A program made the translations under genes and the position numbers. Source: Natrialbaceae archaeon (GTDB taxonomy: Archaea > Halobacteriota > Halobacteria > Halobacteriales > Natrialbaceae). Taken from it: a DNA stretch of 34,200 bases. Shown here one piece after another: positions 6,807 to 14,962 of this stretch; position 1 is the first letter of the stretch; the number at the start of each line of letters is the position of its first letter. The notes below the pieces were generated by a model. The model did not search any database. It was given only the letters and a program-made list of their open reading frames with translations, and was not told where the DNA came from. Location of the stretch: the NCBI GenBank assembly GCA_003559215.1, contig PWMF01000159.1:1-34200 (forward strand), written 5' to 3'.

Positions 6807-7535
6807 CTACGACAGCACCCGTCGGAGGATCGCGTTCGGCACGACGTCGAAGACCCACGCGACGAGTCGCCATCGTCGGGTGACGTAGACGTGTGTTCGT
6901 TTCTTTCGAACCGCTCGAGCGATCTGTTCGGCCGCGGTTTCGGGCGAGCACATCCAGAACGAGCCGTAGGCCATCTCGGTGTCGACGAATCCGGGCTCGA
7001 CGGTCGTCACCGTCACGTCCGTCTCGCCCCCGCGGGCTCGCGCCCGGAGGCCCTCGAGGTAGGTCGTGACGAACGCTTTCGAGGCGTTGTACGCCGGCAC
7101 GGCGCCGTTGCCGAAGTGGGCAGCGACCGACGAGATGCCGACGAGGTGGCCGTCGATCCCCCGCTGTTCGAAGTACGATACCGCGGCGGTCGCGACCGCC
7201 GCGAACCCGCGGACGTTGACGTCGATCGTCTTCCGTTCGGGATCCCACTCGAGGTCGGGGTTCAGATCGGCCGTGCCGGCGCTGACGACGACGAGATCGA
7301 CCGACGCCATCGCATCGACGAGCGCATCGAACCGCTCGCGGGCGGTCTCGGCGTCGGCGACGTCCATCGTCGCGACGTACGATCGGGTCGGGAGCTCCTC
7401 GCCGATCTCCCGGAGGCGATCCGTCCGCCTGGCCGCCAGCCCGACCTCGTAGCCGTCGGCGGCCAGCTTCCGGGCCAGTGCCGCGCCGATCCCCGACGAC
7501 GCACCAACCACGACCGCTCCGCGTGTTCGTCCCAT
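6807..7535 (-). CDS. short-chain dehydrogenase/reductase (SDR family)
   Basis: A 242-residue NAD(P)-dependent oxidoreductase of the classical SDR type. Visible are the cofactor motif GASSGIG (11-17), the SAG segment replacing NNAG (85-87), D105-N107 (IDVNVRG), the catalytic S136, and Y149-x3-K153 (YNASK). RR at 36-37 after the second beta strand suggests NADP(H) preference (inference). The C-terminus is hydrophobic and basic (RRWRLVAWVFDVVPNAILRRVLS), consistent with membrane association. This pattern is common in SDRs acting on lipids or long-chain alcohols. The substrate is unknown. It converges with tmcA with a 15-nt gap and is divergent from the DUF456 gene. Confidence 0.93.
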   Translation of the reverse strand: MGRTRGAVVVGASSGIGAALARKLAADGYEVGLAARRTDRLREIGEELPTRSYVATMDVADAETARERFDALVDAMASVDLVVVSAGTADLNPDLEWDPERKTIDVNVRGFAAVATAAVSYFEQRGIDGHLVGISSVAAHFGNGAVPAYNASKAFVTTYLEGLRARARGGETDVTVTTVEPGFVDTEMAYGSFWMCSPETAAEQIARAVRKKRTHVYVTRRWRLVAWVFDVVPNAILRRVLS

Positions 7536-7612
7536 ACCGGTCGGTTCGTCCCGCCGTCCCTAACCGTTCCGGAGGCGGTACGTCTTTGCCGCCGCCGCGT
7601 CTTCGCCTTCCT

Positions 7613-8098
7613 ATGGTCGACGTCATCGGCGCCCTCGCGATCGCCCTGCTCGTCGGCGGCGTCGCCGGCACGGTCGTCCCGCTCGTCCCCGGCGGGCTGC
7701 TCTCGGTTTCAGGTATCCTGCTGTACTGGTGGGGGTCGGGGTTTACCGAGCCCGGCCCGATCTCCCTAATCGTCCTGCTCTCCCTCGGCGCGCTCACCCT
7801 GTTCGTCGAGTTCTTCGCCGGCTCGATCGCCGCGCGGGCCGGCGGCGCCTCCTGGACGACGACGGGTGCCGCTGCGGTCGTCGGGATCGCGCTCATGCTC
7901 CTGACCGGCCCGATCGGGCTGCTCGTCGGCCTGTTCGGAACCGTGTTCGTTCTCGAGTTCGTCCGCGGCGGCGACGTCGACCACAGCACCCGATCGGCGT
8001 TCTACGCGACCGTCGGGATCCTCGCGTCGACGGCCGCCCAGGTCCTGTTGACGGCGTCGATCCTGCTCGGCTTCCTGGTCGCCGTGTTCGTGTTCTGA
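7613..8098 (+). CDS. DUF456 family membrane protein
   Basis: A 161-residue integral membrane protein. The ATG at 7613 gives MVDVIGALAIALLVGGVAGT. The longer upstream frame is rejected because it runs into the divergent SDR gene and is not hydrophobic. The hallmarks of DUF456 are visible: the opening helix, the VPLVPGGLLSVSG motif (about 22-34), then paired helices with G-rich small-residue faces (GAAAVVGIALMLLTGPIGLLVGLFGTVF) and a C-terminal hydrophobic helix. About 5-6 membrane segments. The biochemical function of the family is unknown. Confidence 0.9.
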   Translation: MVDVIGALAIALLVGGVAGTVVPLVPGGLLSVSGILLYWWGSGFTEPGPISLIVLLSLGALTLFVEFFAGSIAARAGGASWTTTGAAAVVGIALMLLTGPIGLLVGLFGTVFVLEFVRGGDVDHSTRSAFYATVGILASTAAQVLLTASILLGFLVAVFVF

Positions 8099-8139
8099 TC
8101 GACCGTAAACGCCGAGTCGCTGGCCGTCGTGTCGGACCT

Positions 8140-8310
8140 ATGGACTGCTCGGAGGACGGCTGCGACCGATCGGCCTGCGTCGAACTCCACGTCCCGTGGG
8201 ACGAAAACAGGGTCGTCTGTGCCGCTCACGGCCGCGTCCTCGGGCGACAGGACGGCGTCGTCGCGGATCCGCTTCCCGACAGCGCGGACGATCTCCTCGA
8301 GGGCAGATGA
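8140..8310 (+). CDS. 56-residue Cys-rich miniprotein, possible zinc-binding
   Basis: An ORF below the usual length cut-off, starting MDCSEDGCDRSACVELHVPW. Cys3, Cys8, Cys13 and the later VVCAAH (Cys27, His30) could make a four-ligand metal site (inference). The rest is acidic with no membrane segment. It lies 41 nt after the DUF456 gene in the same direction and may share its transcript. Small zinc-finger proteins are abundant in haloarchaea (family knowledge), but I do not recognise this one specifically. Confidence 0.6.
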   Translation: MDCSEDGCDRSACVELHVPWDENRVVCAAHGRVLGRQDGVVADPLPDSADDLLEGR

Positions 8311-8370
8311 CGGGAGACCGGAGCCCGTCCGGTTGGACCGGATTACGTAACTGGTTCTTCATTCGAAAAA

Positions 8371-8388
8371 CTTGTCCGATTCAACAAG
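8371..8388. repeat. short inverted repeat in the halocyanin-like gene's promoter region
   Basis: CTTGT (8371-8375) and ACAAG (8384-8388) face each other across 8 nt in an AT-rich stretch. Two TATA-like blocks follow at 8405-8414 and 8434-8440. It might be a regulator site but is short enough to arise by chance. Confidence 0.25.
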
Positions 8389-8433
8389 AGAACTATCCAA
8401 TGGATTTTATAAATTCTCTTTAATCGCGTGTTT

Positions 8434-8440
8434 GGTTTAA
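8434..8440 (+). promoter_or_regulatory. TATA-like box of the halocyanin-like gene
   Basis: GGTTTAA is centred about 38 nt before the ATG at 8476 and about 29 nt before the alternative GTG at 8467. A second candidate, TTTTATAAAT, lies at 8405-8414. Choosing between them would decide which start codon is used. Confidence 0.35.
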
Positions 8441-8475
8441 CCCTACTGGACGTCATAGGATGAAGTGTGAAAGAC

Positions 8476-9126
8476 ATGACACAGCCAACTCGACGCAACA
8501 TCCTCAAAACCGTCGGTGTCGTCGGTGCAACGGCGTTTATCGCGGGCTGTAACGGCAACGGAGAGGACGAACCCGACGAGGAAGAACCGGACGACGAAGA
8601 GCCGGCGAACGGCGATGAGGAACCCGAAGACGACGAGAACGGCGAAGCGATCGAACCCGATACCAGGATCGAGTTCGACGCCCAGACCTCCGGTTGGGTC
8701 GGGATCGAACCCGAGGAGATCGCCGACGAGGAAAACCCGACACTCACCCTCCAAGAAGGAGAGAGCTACGAGATCGGGTGGGAGGAAGGCGACGGCCAAC
8801 AGCACAACATCGAGATCCGCGACGAGGACGACGAGGTGGTTGACGACCTCGAGACCGAGATTACCGACGAGGGCGGCGACGACCAGTTCCTCGAGTTCGA
8901 AGCCAGCGAGGAGATGGTGACGTACATCTGTGAGCCCCACGAAGGGACGATGATCGGTGATATCGAGATCGAAGGTAACGGCGAGGCCGAAGAAGACGAG
9001 GAAGACGACGAAGCAGAGGACGAGATGGACGACGAGGAGAACGGTGAAGACGAGGACGAGATGGACGATGAAGAAGAGAACGGTGAAGACGAGGAAGACG
9101 AGGACGGCGAGGACGAAGACGAGTAA
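8476..9126 (+). CDS. Tat-exported halocyanin-like cupredoxin lipoprotein with polyacidic tail
   Basis: A 216-residue surface-anchored blue-copper-type protein, probably an electron carrier outside the membrane. The N-terminus has a twin-arginine signal (TRRNILK) ending in a lipobox FIAGC, with C25 the likely lipidation site. Residues 27-60 are an acidic linker. A cupredoxin domain (about 62-167) carries the candidate copper ligands H110 (QQHNIEI), C152, H155 and M159 (ICEPHEGTMIG). The C-terminal 47 residues are almost entirely Asp/Glu with a few Gly, Asn, Met and Ala, including two copies of a DEMDDEE-NGEDE unit. ATG 8476 is preferred, with GTG 8467 as alternative. Copper binding and partner are inferred; the Cys-to-Met spacing is one residue shorter than I expect for classical halocyanins. 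Confidence 0.88.
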   Translation: MTQPTRRNILKTVGVVGATAFIAGCNGNGEDEPDEEEPDDEEPANGDEEPEDDENGEAIEPDTRIEFDAQTSGWVGIEPEEIADEENPTLTLQEGESYEIGWEEGDGQQHNIEIRDEDDEVVDDLETEITDEGGDDQFLEFEASEEMVTYICEPHEGTMIGDIEIEGNGEAEEDEEDDEAEDEMDDEENGEDEDEMDDEEENGEDEEDEDGEDEDE

Positions 9127-9236
9127 CGCCAAGAACCGCCTTCATCGCTCTGGTCCGCGTCCAGCGGCCTCGAGTCGAAGGATTAGAGGAGAGATCGAAG
9201 CGAGTGATCGGCCGGACGCTGCCCAGTCGTGACGGC

Positions 9237-10958
9237 TCAGGGGTGGGCGTAGTAGGCGAGCGTGCCGTCCTCCCCGTCCGCCCCGTCGATCCGGACGAAG
9301 CCGACGCGTTCGAACTGCACCATCTCGTCGGGCTCGAGCGCCGCCACCCCGGGCTCGGCGCGGCCGGTGACGTCGCCGTCCATCGTTCGCATCCGAACGG
9401 GGACGCTCTCGCTTGCCGGCACCCAGTGGACGACGTCGACGTCGCCCTCGCGAACGACGTCGATATCCTCCCCGGTGTACTGGAGCGTATCGCGGGTGTA
9501 CTGGAAACAGCCCAGGCCCTTGAGCCAGATCCGCTCCTCGCGCTGGGGGAGGTCGTCGGGCTCGAGCAAGACGGCGTCACCGGCGGGAATCTCGCGAACG
9601 CCTCGGTCCTCGTGGTTGGGGTGTAGCGGCGGGTTCGCCTCTGCCGGCGGGCTACCGCCCAGCGGGAGTTCGGCCCCATCGCGAACGAGGAATCGACGGT
9701 CGGTCTTCTCGTCGATCAGGTCGCGGTTGTTCGCGTAGATCGAACTCATCGCGAGGTCGACGTCGCTGGTCGATGTGCCGAGGCCGACCATCGCGTCGAC
9801 GATGGCCTCGCCGCGGATTCCCCGGCGACGAAGGCTCTTCAGCGTCGGCGCGCGCGGATCGTCCCAGCCGTCGAGTGTCCCCTCGTCGATCAGTTCGGCG
9901 ATCGTCGACGTGCTCATCTTCACATCGTAGGCGTCGATCTGGACGTGCCACCAGTGGACGACCTCGGGGTACTCCCAGCCGAAGTAGTCGTACAGAAAAC
10001 CCTGGCGTTTCGCCGAGTCCTGCAGGTCGATGCCGCGGATGATGTGGGTGACGTCGACGACGTGGTCGTCGATCGCCGACTGGAAGTCGAGCATCGGCCA
10101 GCAGCGGTACTCCTCGGCTTCCTCGCGCGGGTGAGGCGTGTCGATCATCCGGAAGCCAACCCAGTCACGCAGGGCAGGGTTCTTGTGCTCGATGTCGGTC
10201 TTCACGCGGAGGACCATCTCGCCGCTGTCGTAGACGCCCGCAATCATGTCCTCGAACTCCTCGAGAACGGTCTCGACGTCCTTCTCGCGGTGCGGGCAGG
10301 CCTCGCCGTTGTTCTTGAGTTCGGAGAACTCCTCGCCCGAACACGAACAGGTGTAGGCCCCGCCCATGTCGATCAGCTTCCGGGCGTGGTCGTAGTAGAT
10401 CTCGAGTCGGTCGCTGGCCTTGAACGTCGCATCGGGGTCGAAGCCGAGGTAGTCCAGATCATCGAGGATCGCATCGTAGGCCTCGAGGTCGGGTCGTTTG
10501 GTCTCGGGGTCGGTGTCGTCGAAGCGGACGCAGAACCAGCCGTCGTATCGCTCCTTGTAGGTGCCGATGACGGCGGGCATCCGCGCGTGGCCGACGTGCC
10601 ACGGCCCGTTCGGGTTCGGCGCACACCGCATCCGGATCTCGTCGTACTCGTCGGCGCGAGGAAGGTCGGGTAGATCGTGTTCGTCCTCCTCGTCCTCCGC
10701 CTCGATCTCCGCGAGTTCCTCGGGCGCGAGCTCCTCGAGTCGCTCGCGCTTCTCGTCGTATTCGAGATCGTTGACGCGGCCGACGACCCCGCCGACGACG
10801 CCCGGAATCTGGTCTCCGTGCTCGCGGAACGCCGGGTTGTCGCCCATCAGCGGCCCCATGATCGCCCCGACGTCGGCGTCGCTCTCGTGTTTCACCGCGT
10901 TCAGTAGCGCGTGTTTCTCCGCCTCGCGTTCGATCCGTCCGCGCAAGTCGTCGTCCAT
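9237..10958 (-). CDS. gltX: glutamyl-tRNA synthetase (archaeal class)
   Basis: Charges tRNA-Glu and, in archaea lacking GlnRS, also tRNA-Gln for later amidation by GatDE (family knowledge). The 573 residues show a helical N-terminal extension (1-100, ending acidic), the class I ATP motif with HVGH at 121-124 (CAPNPNGPWHVGHAR), a Cys-rich insert near YTCSCSGEEF...ACPHRE, and a KMSKS variant VKMSTST. A beta-rich anticodon-binding domain typical of the archaeal/GlnRS-like type makes up the C-terminal third. A TATA-like GTTTTGAG (10982-10989) sits about 28 nt upstream, consistent with a leaderless mRNA. Confidence 0.96.
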   Translation of the reverse strand: MDDDLRGRIEREAEKHALLNAVKHESDADVGAIMGPLMGDNPAFREHGDQIPGVVGGVVGRVNDLEYDEKRERLEELAPEELAEIEAEDEEDEHDLPDLPRADEYDEIRMRCAPNPNGPWHVGHARMPAVIGTYKERYDGWFCVRFDDTDPETKRPDLEAYDAILDDLDYLGFDPDATFKASDRLEIYYDHARKLIDMGGAYTCSCSGEEFSELKNNGEACPHREKDVETVLEEFEDMIAGVYDSGEMVLRVKTDIEHKNPALRDWVGFRMIDTPHPREEAEEYRCWPMLDFQSAIDDHVVDVTHIIRGIDLQDSAKRQGFLYDYFGWEYPEVVHWWHVQIDAYDVKMSTSTIAELIDEGTLDGWDDPRAPTLKSLRRRGIRGEAIVDAMVGLGTSTSDVDLAMSSIYANNRDLIDEKTDRRFLVRDGAELPLGGSPPAEANPPLHPNHEDRGVREIPAGDAVLLEPDDLPQREERIWLKGLGCFQYTRDTLQYTGEDIDVVREGDVDVVHWVPASESVPVRMRTMDGDVTGRAEPGVAALEPDEMVQFERVGFVRIDGADGEDGTLAYYAHP

Positions 10959-11042
10959 TGCCTCGGAGTATTCGCCGCCCGCTCAAAACCGCAGCGGTGT
11001 CGGCTCACCGTCCCGCTGTGTGTCCCGTTACGGCCGTTCGTC

Positions 11043-11489
11043 TCAGCCGTGGGCGGGCGGATGCTTCGCCGTGTCGATCCAGAACCGCTCGATCGCCTCC
11101 GCCATCGAATTGAACTCCGACATGACGTCCGGTTTCGTGAGGAAGGCGTTCGCGTCGTTGGCGTAACTCTCGGCGATGTCCTCCTCGGCGTCCGAACTCG
11201 AGAGCACGAGCACCGGCGGCGGCGGATAGTCGAGTTCATCCTCGAGCACCTCGAGAACGGCGAGCCCGTCCTTTCGCGGAAGGTTCAGATCGAGCAACAC
11301 CAGGTCAGGACAGGGCTCCGAGTCCTTGGGTTGGCGAAAGTACCTCGCCGCCTCCTCGCCGTCGCTGAGGACCCGAAACGAGATCTCGCTCTCGGTCGCG
11401 CGGAACGCTTCCCGGGTGAGGCGAACGTCGCCCGGATTGTCCTCGATCAGAAGCACGTCGACCGGCTCGTCGGGGGTGTGGTCGTTCAT
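11043..11489 (-). CDS. stand-alone response-regulator receiver protein
   Basis: A 148-residue CheY-like protein with no output domain. Receiver hallmarks are the acidic pair E16-D17 (LLIEDNPGD), the phospho-acceptor D67 (LVLLDLNLPRKDG), S97 or S98 as the switch Ser/Thr, and K119 (LTKP). The C-terminal helix runs to IERFWIDTAKHPPAHG. The pattern EDNPGDVRLTREAF with NLPRKDG is the Rcp1-like subclass that pairs with phytochrome-type or PAS histidine kinases (family knowledge). No kinase is in the window. Divergent from the second receiver protein, 192 bp apart, with a palindrome between them. Confidence 0.93.
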   Translation of the reverse strand: MNDHTPDEPVDVLLIEDNPGDVRLTREAFRATESEISFRVLSDGEEAARYFRQPKDSEPCPDLVLLDLNLPRKDGLAVLEVLEDELDYPPPPVLVLSSSDAEEDIAESYANDANAFLTKPDVMSEFNSMAEAIERFWIDTAKHPPAHG

Positions 11490-11610
11490 GTACGGTACCT
11501 TAGCGAGTCACGCGCGTAAGGGTCGTCCCTACACACTTGGTGGTCGCCGCTCCCCTCGAGAGAGGACAACGCTCCGTTTCAGGGGCCCGTACGACTTCGT
11601 TCTTTCTCAC

Positions 11611-11635
11611 CGCTCGAGGGAGGCTCCCTCGAGCG
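11611..11635. repeat. perfect 25-nt palindrome between two divergent response regulators
   Basis: The 12-nt arms are exact complements around a single central G, each containing CTCGAG. A further half-site CCCTCGAG lies at 11553-11560. The element is about 20 nt upstream of the TATA box of the plus-strand regulator. It can be read as a dimeric operator or, if transcribed, as a strong hairpin. Confidence 0.6.
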
Positions 11636-11652
11636 AGTAGCCGGCAGTATCA

Positions 11653-11660
11653 CTTATATA
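11653..11660 (+). promoter_or_regulatory. TATA box of the plus-strand response regulator
   Basis: CTTATATA is centred about 25 nt before the ATG at 11682, the spacing expected for a leaderless haloarchaeal transcript. Confidence 0.6.
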
Positions 11661-11681
11661 TCTCTATCCGGATCATCCACT

Positions 11682-12092
11682 ATGGGTGGACCGAAGCACG
11701 TGGGAGAAATACTTTTAGCCGAGGACAATCCGGGGGACGTCCGACTCACGAGGGAGATGTTCGAGAACGCGGGAGTGGAGGGGAACTACCACGTCGTCGA
11801 CGATGGCGTCGAGACGCTCGATTTCCTCTACCGCCGAGGTGAGTACACGGACGCACCCAGACCGGATCTCGTCTTGCTCGACTGGCACTTTCCGAAAAAG
11901 AGCGGCGCGGAGGTACTGACCGAGATCAGATCGGACGCCGCGCTTCGGGACCTCCCGGTTGTAGTGCTGACCGGGACGCAGCCGGAACTGGAGAAGATCC
12001 GATCGGAGTCGTTACGGGCGGACGCGTACGTCCTGAAACCCATCGAGCCCGAGGAGTGTCGAAGCCTCGTCGAGGAATTCTGCGCCGACTGA
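11682..12092 (+). CDS. stand-alone response-regulator receiver protein
   Basis: A 136-residue receiver domain without output domain. Motifs are E14-D15 (LLAEDNPGD), phospho-acceptor D67 (LVLLDWHFPKKSG), T97 (VVLTGT) and K119 (VLKP). It is a clear paralogue of the divergent neighbour (both share EDNPGDVRLTRE and the receiver spacing) but differs in the alpha4-beta5 face, so the two may answer different kinases. Probably an Rcp1-type phosphotransfer or allosteric partner (inference). No histidine kinase is linked here. Confidence 0.93.
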   Translation: MGGPKHVGEILLAEDNPGDVRLTREMFENAGVEGNYHVVDDGVETLDFLYRRGEYTDAPRPDLVLLDWHFPKKSGAEVLTEIRSDAALRDLPVVVLTGTQPELEKIRSESLRADAYVLKPIEPEECRSLVEEFCAD

Positions 12093-12176
12093 GAGCGGTC
12101 TCCGGCCGGCTCGCCTCCCGAACGTTCCCGACGGCACTCGCGTTGCAGCCTCGAAAACGAAGCGTCGACCGCCCGA

Positions 12177-13226
12177 TCAGTAGCCCCGTTCGATCAGGTA
12201 GTCCGCGATGTCACAGAGGAGTTCGCGGGCCTCGTTGTCCGGCAGCACCTCGAGCCGATCCTTCCCCTGATCGACGAGTTCGCGGGCCCGTTCGTTCGCG
12301 TACGTGATCGAGCCGGCGTGCTCGAGTTCAGCGACGGCGTCGTCGATCTCGCTCTCGGTGACGCGCTCGACGTCCTCAGTGTCGACCAGGTCCTCGATTC
12401 GGACTCCCTGGTCGCGGGCATGAACGGTGATCAGCGTCTGTTTCTCTTCGACGAGATCACTACCTCGCTGCTTGCCGAGTTCCTCGCTCGGAACGGTCAG
12501 ATCGAGCACGTCGTCGTGGATCTGGAAGGCTCGACCGATGTCGAGCCCGTAGCCGTACAGCGCGTCGATCGTCTCCTGATCAGCCCCCTGTAGAATCGCC
12601 GGCAGGGACGCCGAGGCGGCGTAGAGGACGGCCGTCTTCTGCTCGACCATCTCGAGGTACTCCTCGGGGGTGACGTCGTCGCGTTGCTCGAAGTCGACGT
12701 CCAGGGACTGCCCCTCGCAGATCTTCGTGCACGTCGTCGCGAGGATCTCGAGGGCGTCGACCGCCCGGTCCGGCTCGGCGCCGGTCTCGAGCATGATCTC
12801 GAACGCCTTCGAGTAGAGCGTATCGCCCGCGAGGATCGCCGTCTCGAGGTCGTACTCCCGGTGGACCGCGGGGACGCCTCGGCGGAGATCGTCGTCGTCC
12901 ATGATGTCGTCGTGGATCAGCGTGAACGACTGGATGACCTCGACGCTGACGGCGGCGGCCATCGCGTCGATGCTGCGCTCGTCTAGGGTCGGAAACTCCC
13001 GGTACCCCTGCGAGAGCGGTTCGACGTCGGCCAGAGCCTCCGCGGTCGTCAGCAGGATCGTCGGACGGAGTCGCTTGCCGCCCGCGTCCAGCAGGTACCG
13101 CGAGGCCTCGTAGAGACGCTCGGGCCGCTGGATCGGAAGCGCCTCCGGGATCGCCTCGTTGACCAGCTCCCTGCGCTGTCGGACGGCTTCGAGCACCGCT
13201 TCCTCACGTGCCTCGGGACTGGTCAT
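12177..13226 (-). CDS. idsA: geranylgeranyl diphosphate synthase (polyprenyl synthetase)
   Basis: Condenses IPP with allylic diphosphates to make the C20 chain of archaeal lipids. The 349 residues have the two aspartate-rich motifs, D106-D107-x2-D110 (LIHDDIMDDDD) and D238-D239-x2-D242 (QIHDDVLD), plus GGKRLRP (49-55) for IPP binding. F101, five residues before the first motif, is a bulky chain-length determinant consistent with a short (C15-C20) product (family knowledge). ATG 13226 is preferred to the TTG 12 nt upstream. It begins 1 nt after the rnj stop (TGATATG), so the two genes are a tight transcription unit. Confidence 0.94.
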   Translation of the reverse strand: MTSPEAREEAVLEAVRQRRELVNEAIPEALPIQRPERLYEASRYLLDAGGKRLRPTILLTTAEALADVEPLSQGYREFPTLDERSIDAMAAAVSVEVIQSFTLIHDDIMDDDDLRRGVPAVHREYDLETAILAGDTLYSKAFEIMLETGAEPDRAVDALEILATTCTKICEGQSLDVDFEQRDDVTPEEYLEMVEQKTAVLYAASASLPAILQGADQETIDALYGYGLDIGRAFQIHDDVLDLTVPSEELGKQRGSDLVEEKQTLITVHARDQGVRIEDLVDTEDVERVTESEIDDAVAELEHAGSITYANERARELVDQGKDRLEVLPDNEARELLCDIADYLIERGY

Positions 13227-13227
13227 A

Positions 13228-14580
13228 TCAGTCGACAAGCTGGATGAGGTTGCCGTTTCGGGTCACGTGGAGGTCACGGCCCATCTTGTACCCCTCGCTC
13301 TCGGCGAGGTCGACGTAGCCGGAGAACCCTTTCAGGTCCTGGTGGGCGGGGATGATGTGCTGGGGCTGCAAGGCGTCGAGCATCTCGTAGTGGCCCTCCT
13401 GGTTGAGGTGGCCCGAGACGTGGATGTCGTCGTAGACGCGGGCGCCCTGCATGCCGAGTAGCTTTTCGGCCTGGTAGCGCTGGCCCTCGTTGGTCGGCTC
13501 GGGGATGACACGAGCGGAGAAGACGACCTTGTCGCCGTCGTCCAGTTCGTAGGGGGTCTCGCCGCGGGCCATCCGGGTGAGCATCGCGCGGGGCTCGCCC
13601 TGGTGGCCCGTTACGACGGGCAGGAAGTTCTCCTTGCCCTCGTTCATGATCCGTTTGAACGTGCGGTCGACCGATTTCCGGTGGCCGAACATCCCGAGAT
13701 CGTCCGGGAAGTCGACGAAGTCCAGTCGCTCCGCGGTCCCGGAGTACTTCTCCATCGACCGGCCCAGCAGGACCGGCTGCCGACCGATATCCTTGGCGAA
13801 CTCGACGAGGCTCGTCACTCGAGAAATGTGACTCGAGAACGTCGTCGCGACGATCCCGCCGTCGTAGTCCTCCATGCTGTAGAGAACGTCCCGGAGGTGT
13901 TCGCGGGCGACGTTCTCGCTGGGAGTTCGTCCTTTCTTGCTCGCGTTCGTACAGTCCTCGATGTAACACAGCACGCCGTTGCCCTCTCGACCGATCTCAC
14001 GGAACCGCTCCATGTCGATCGGGTCGCCGATCACGGGCGTGTGGTCCATACGCTTGTCCAGTCCGTAGACCACAGCCCCCTCGGGCGTGTGGAGCACGGG
14101 GTTGATCGCGTCGATGATCGAGTGGGTGACGTTGACGAACTCGAGGTCGACCTGTCCGGAGTCACCGATCGACATCGTCTCGCCGGCCTCCATCTTCACG
14201 AGGTCGTTCTCGACGCCGAACTTCTGTTCGCCCTCGATCTGCTGTTTGACCAGCTCGATCGTAAACGGCGTCGCGACGATCGGCGCGTCGTATCGGTGGG
14301 CCAGCTTCGAGATGGCGCCGATGTGGTCCAGGTGGCCGTGAGTCGGGACGATCGCCTGAACGTCGCCCTCGAGATCGCTCATGATCCGATCGTCGGGGAT
14401 CGCACCCATGTCGATCAGATCCAGACTGTGCATCCGCTCGGTTTCGACGTTGTCGTGGATCAGAACCTGCGAAAGGTTCAGCCCCATGTCGAAGATGACG
14501 ACGTCGTCGCCGGCGCGAACGGCAGTCATCTGCCGTCCGACTTCCTCGTAACCGCCAATGGTTGCAATTTCGATTTCCAT
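13228..14580 (-). CDS. rnj: ribonuclease J (archaeal, metallo-beta-lactamase/beta-CASP)
   Basis: A 5'-3' exoribonuclease of RNA decay and maturation (family knowledge). The 450 residues start [20 protein letters not shown]; the ATG at 14580 is chosen because the 12 upstream residues are not conserved-looking. The metal centre HGHLDH is at 81-86, followed by the beta-CASP region (TTFSSHISR, then [18 protein letters not shown]) and a final [10 protein letters not shown] histidine motif. Immediately upstream of the GGPP synthase gene. It has a long upstream gap with a possible minus-strand TATA box about 200 nt away, implying a long leader. Confidence 0.95.
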   Translation of the reverse strand: MEIEIATIGGYEEVGRQMTAVRAGDDVVIFDMGLNLSQVLIHDNVETERMHSLDLIDMGAIPDDRIMSDLEGDVQAIVPTHGHLDHIGAISKLAHRYDAPIVATPFTIELVKQQIEGEQKFGVENDLVKMEAGETMSIGDSGQVDLEFVNVTHSIIDAINPVLHTPEGAVVYGLDKRMDHTPVIGDPIDMERFREIGREGNGVLCYIEDCTNASKKGRTPSENVAREHLRDVLYSMEDYDGGIVATTFSSHISRVTSLVEFAKDIGRQPVLLGRSMEKYSGTAERLDFVDFPDDLGMFGHRKSVDRTFKRIMNEGKENFLPVVTGHQGEPRAMLTRMARGETPYELDDGDKVVFSARVIPEPTNEGQRYQAEKLLGMQGARVYDDIHVSGHLNQEGHYEMLDALQPQHIIPAHQDLKGFSGYVDLAESEGYKMGRDLHVTRNGNLIQLVD

Positions 14581-14962
14581 AGTTGCTAGCACTGAAAGCC
14601 GCGTGTGGACTCTCACTGAAACGGTCCGCGGACTCCCGGTTGTGCGGCCCCGGCGTCTTACAGCGCGTCGGCCATCCCGCTATGCGCTCGTGGCGGAGTA
14701 CCCCGCCAACTGGCCCACAGGAACGCTGTGAGTCCCGAACGCACTTGCCCGCGGGTACGTTACCGCTCCCTACACGCTCGGATGTTAAAAACGCAGTGGG
14801 TTGGGTTGCAGCGAACGCGCCGAGCCGCCGCCTCGTCAGAACCGCCCGATCGTTTGCTTCCGACGGGGTTTGGTTGCCGTATATTGAGTGAGGCAACGGC
14901 GGCTGCGCAATCGGTTCCGAAACACCAACGTTTCTTAACGCTCGCCGGGAAACCACCGTCCG
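14581..14962. other. 382-nt divergent intergenic region between rnj and the APC permease
   Basis: No tRNA, ORF of note or repeat family was found. Contents: a minus-strand TATA-like CGTTTTTAAC (14784-14793) far from rnj; a hairpin TGGCGG/CCGCCA (14691-14708); a hairpin CACAG/CTGTG (14716-14730); the palindrome CCCGCGGG near 14748-14755; and on the plus strand TATATTG (14879-14885) and TTTCTTAACG (14931-14940), the latter about 27 nt before the permease ATG. If rnj is transcribed from 14784-14793, the hairpins fall in its 5' leader. Confidence 0.5.
14931..14940 (+). promoter_or_regulatory. TATA-like box of the APC permease gene
   Basis: TTTCTTAACG is centred about 27 nt before the ATG at 14963, which fits a leaderless start. 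Confidence 0.45.

Noticed and set aside
13227..13238. TTG start 12 nt upstream for the GGPP synthase gene
   Set aside because: An ATG at 13226, immediately after the rnj stop, gives a better coupled start; the TTG would lie inside rnj.
14581..14962. Possible tRNA or ncRNA gene in the largest gene-free stretch
   Set aside because: No T-loop consensus or cloverleaf could be built on either strand; only short hairpins are present.
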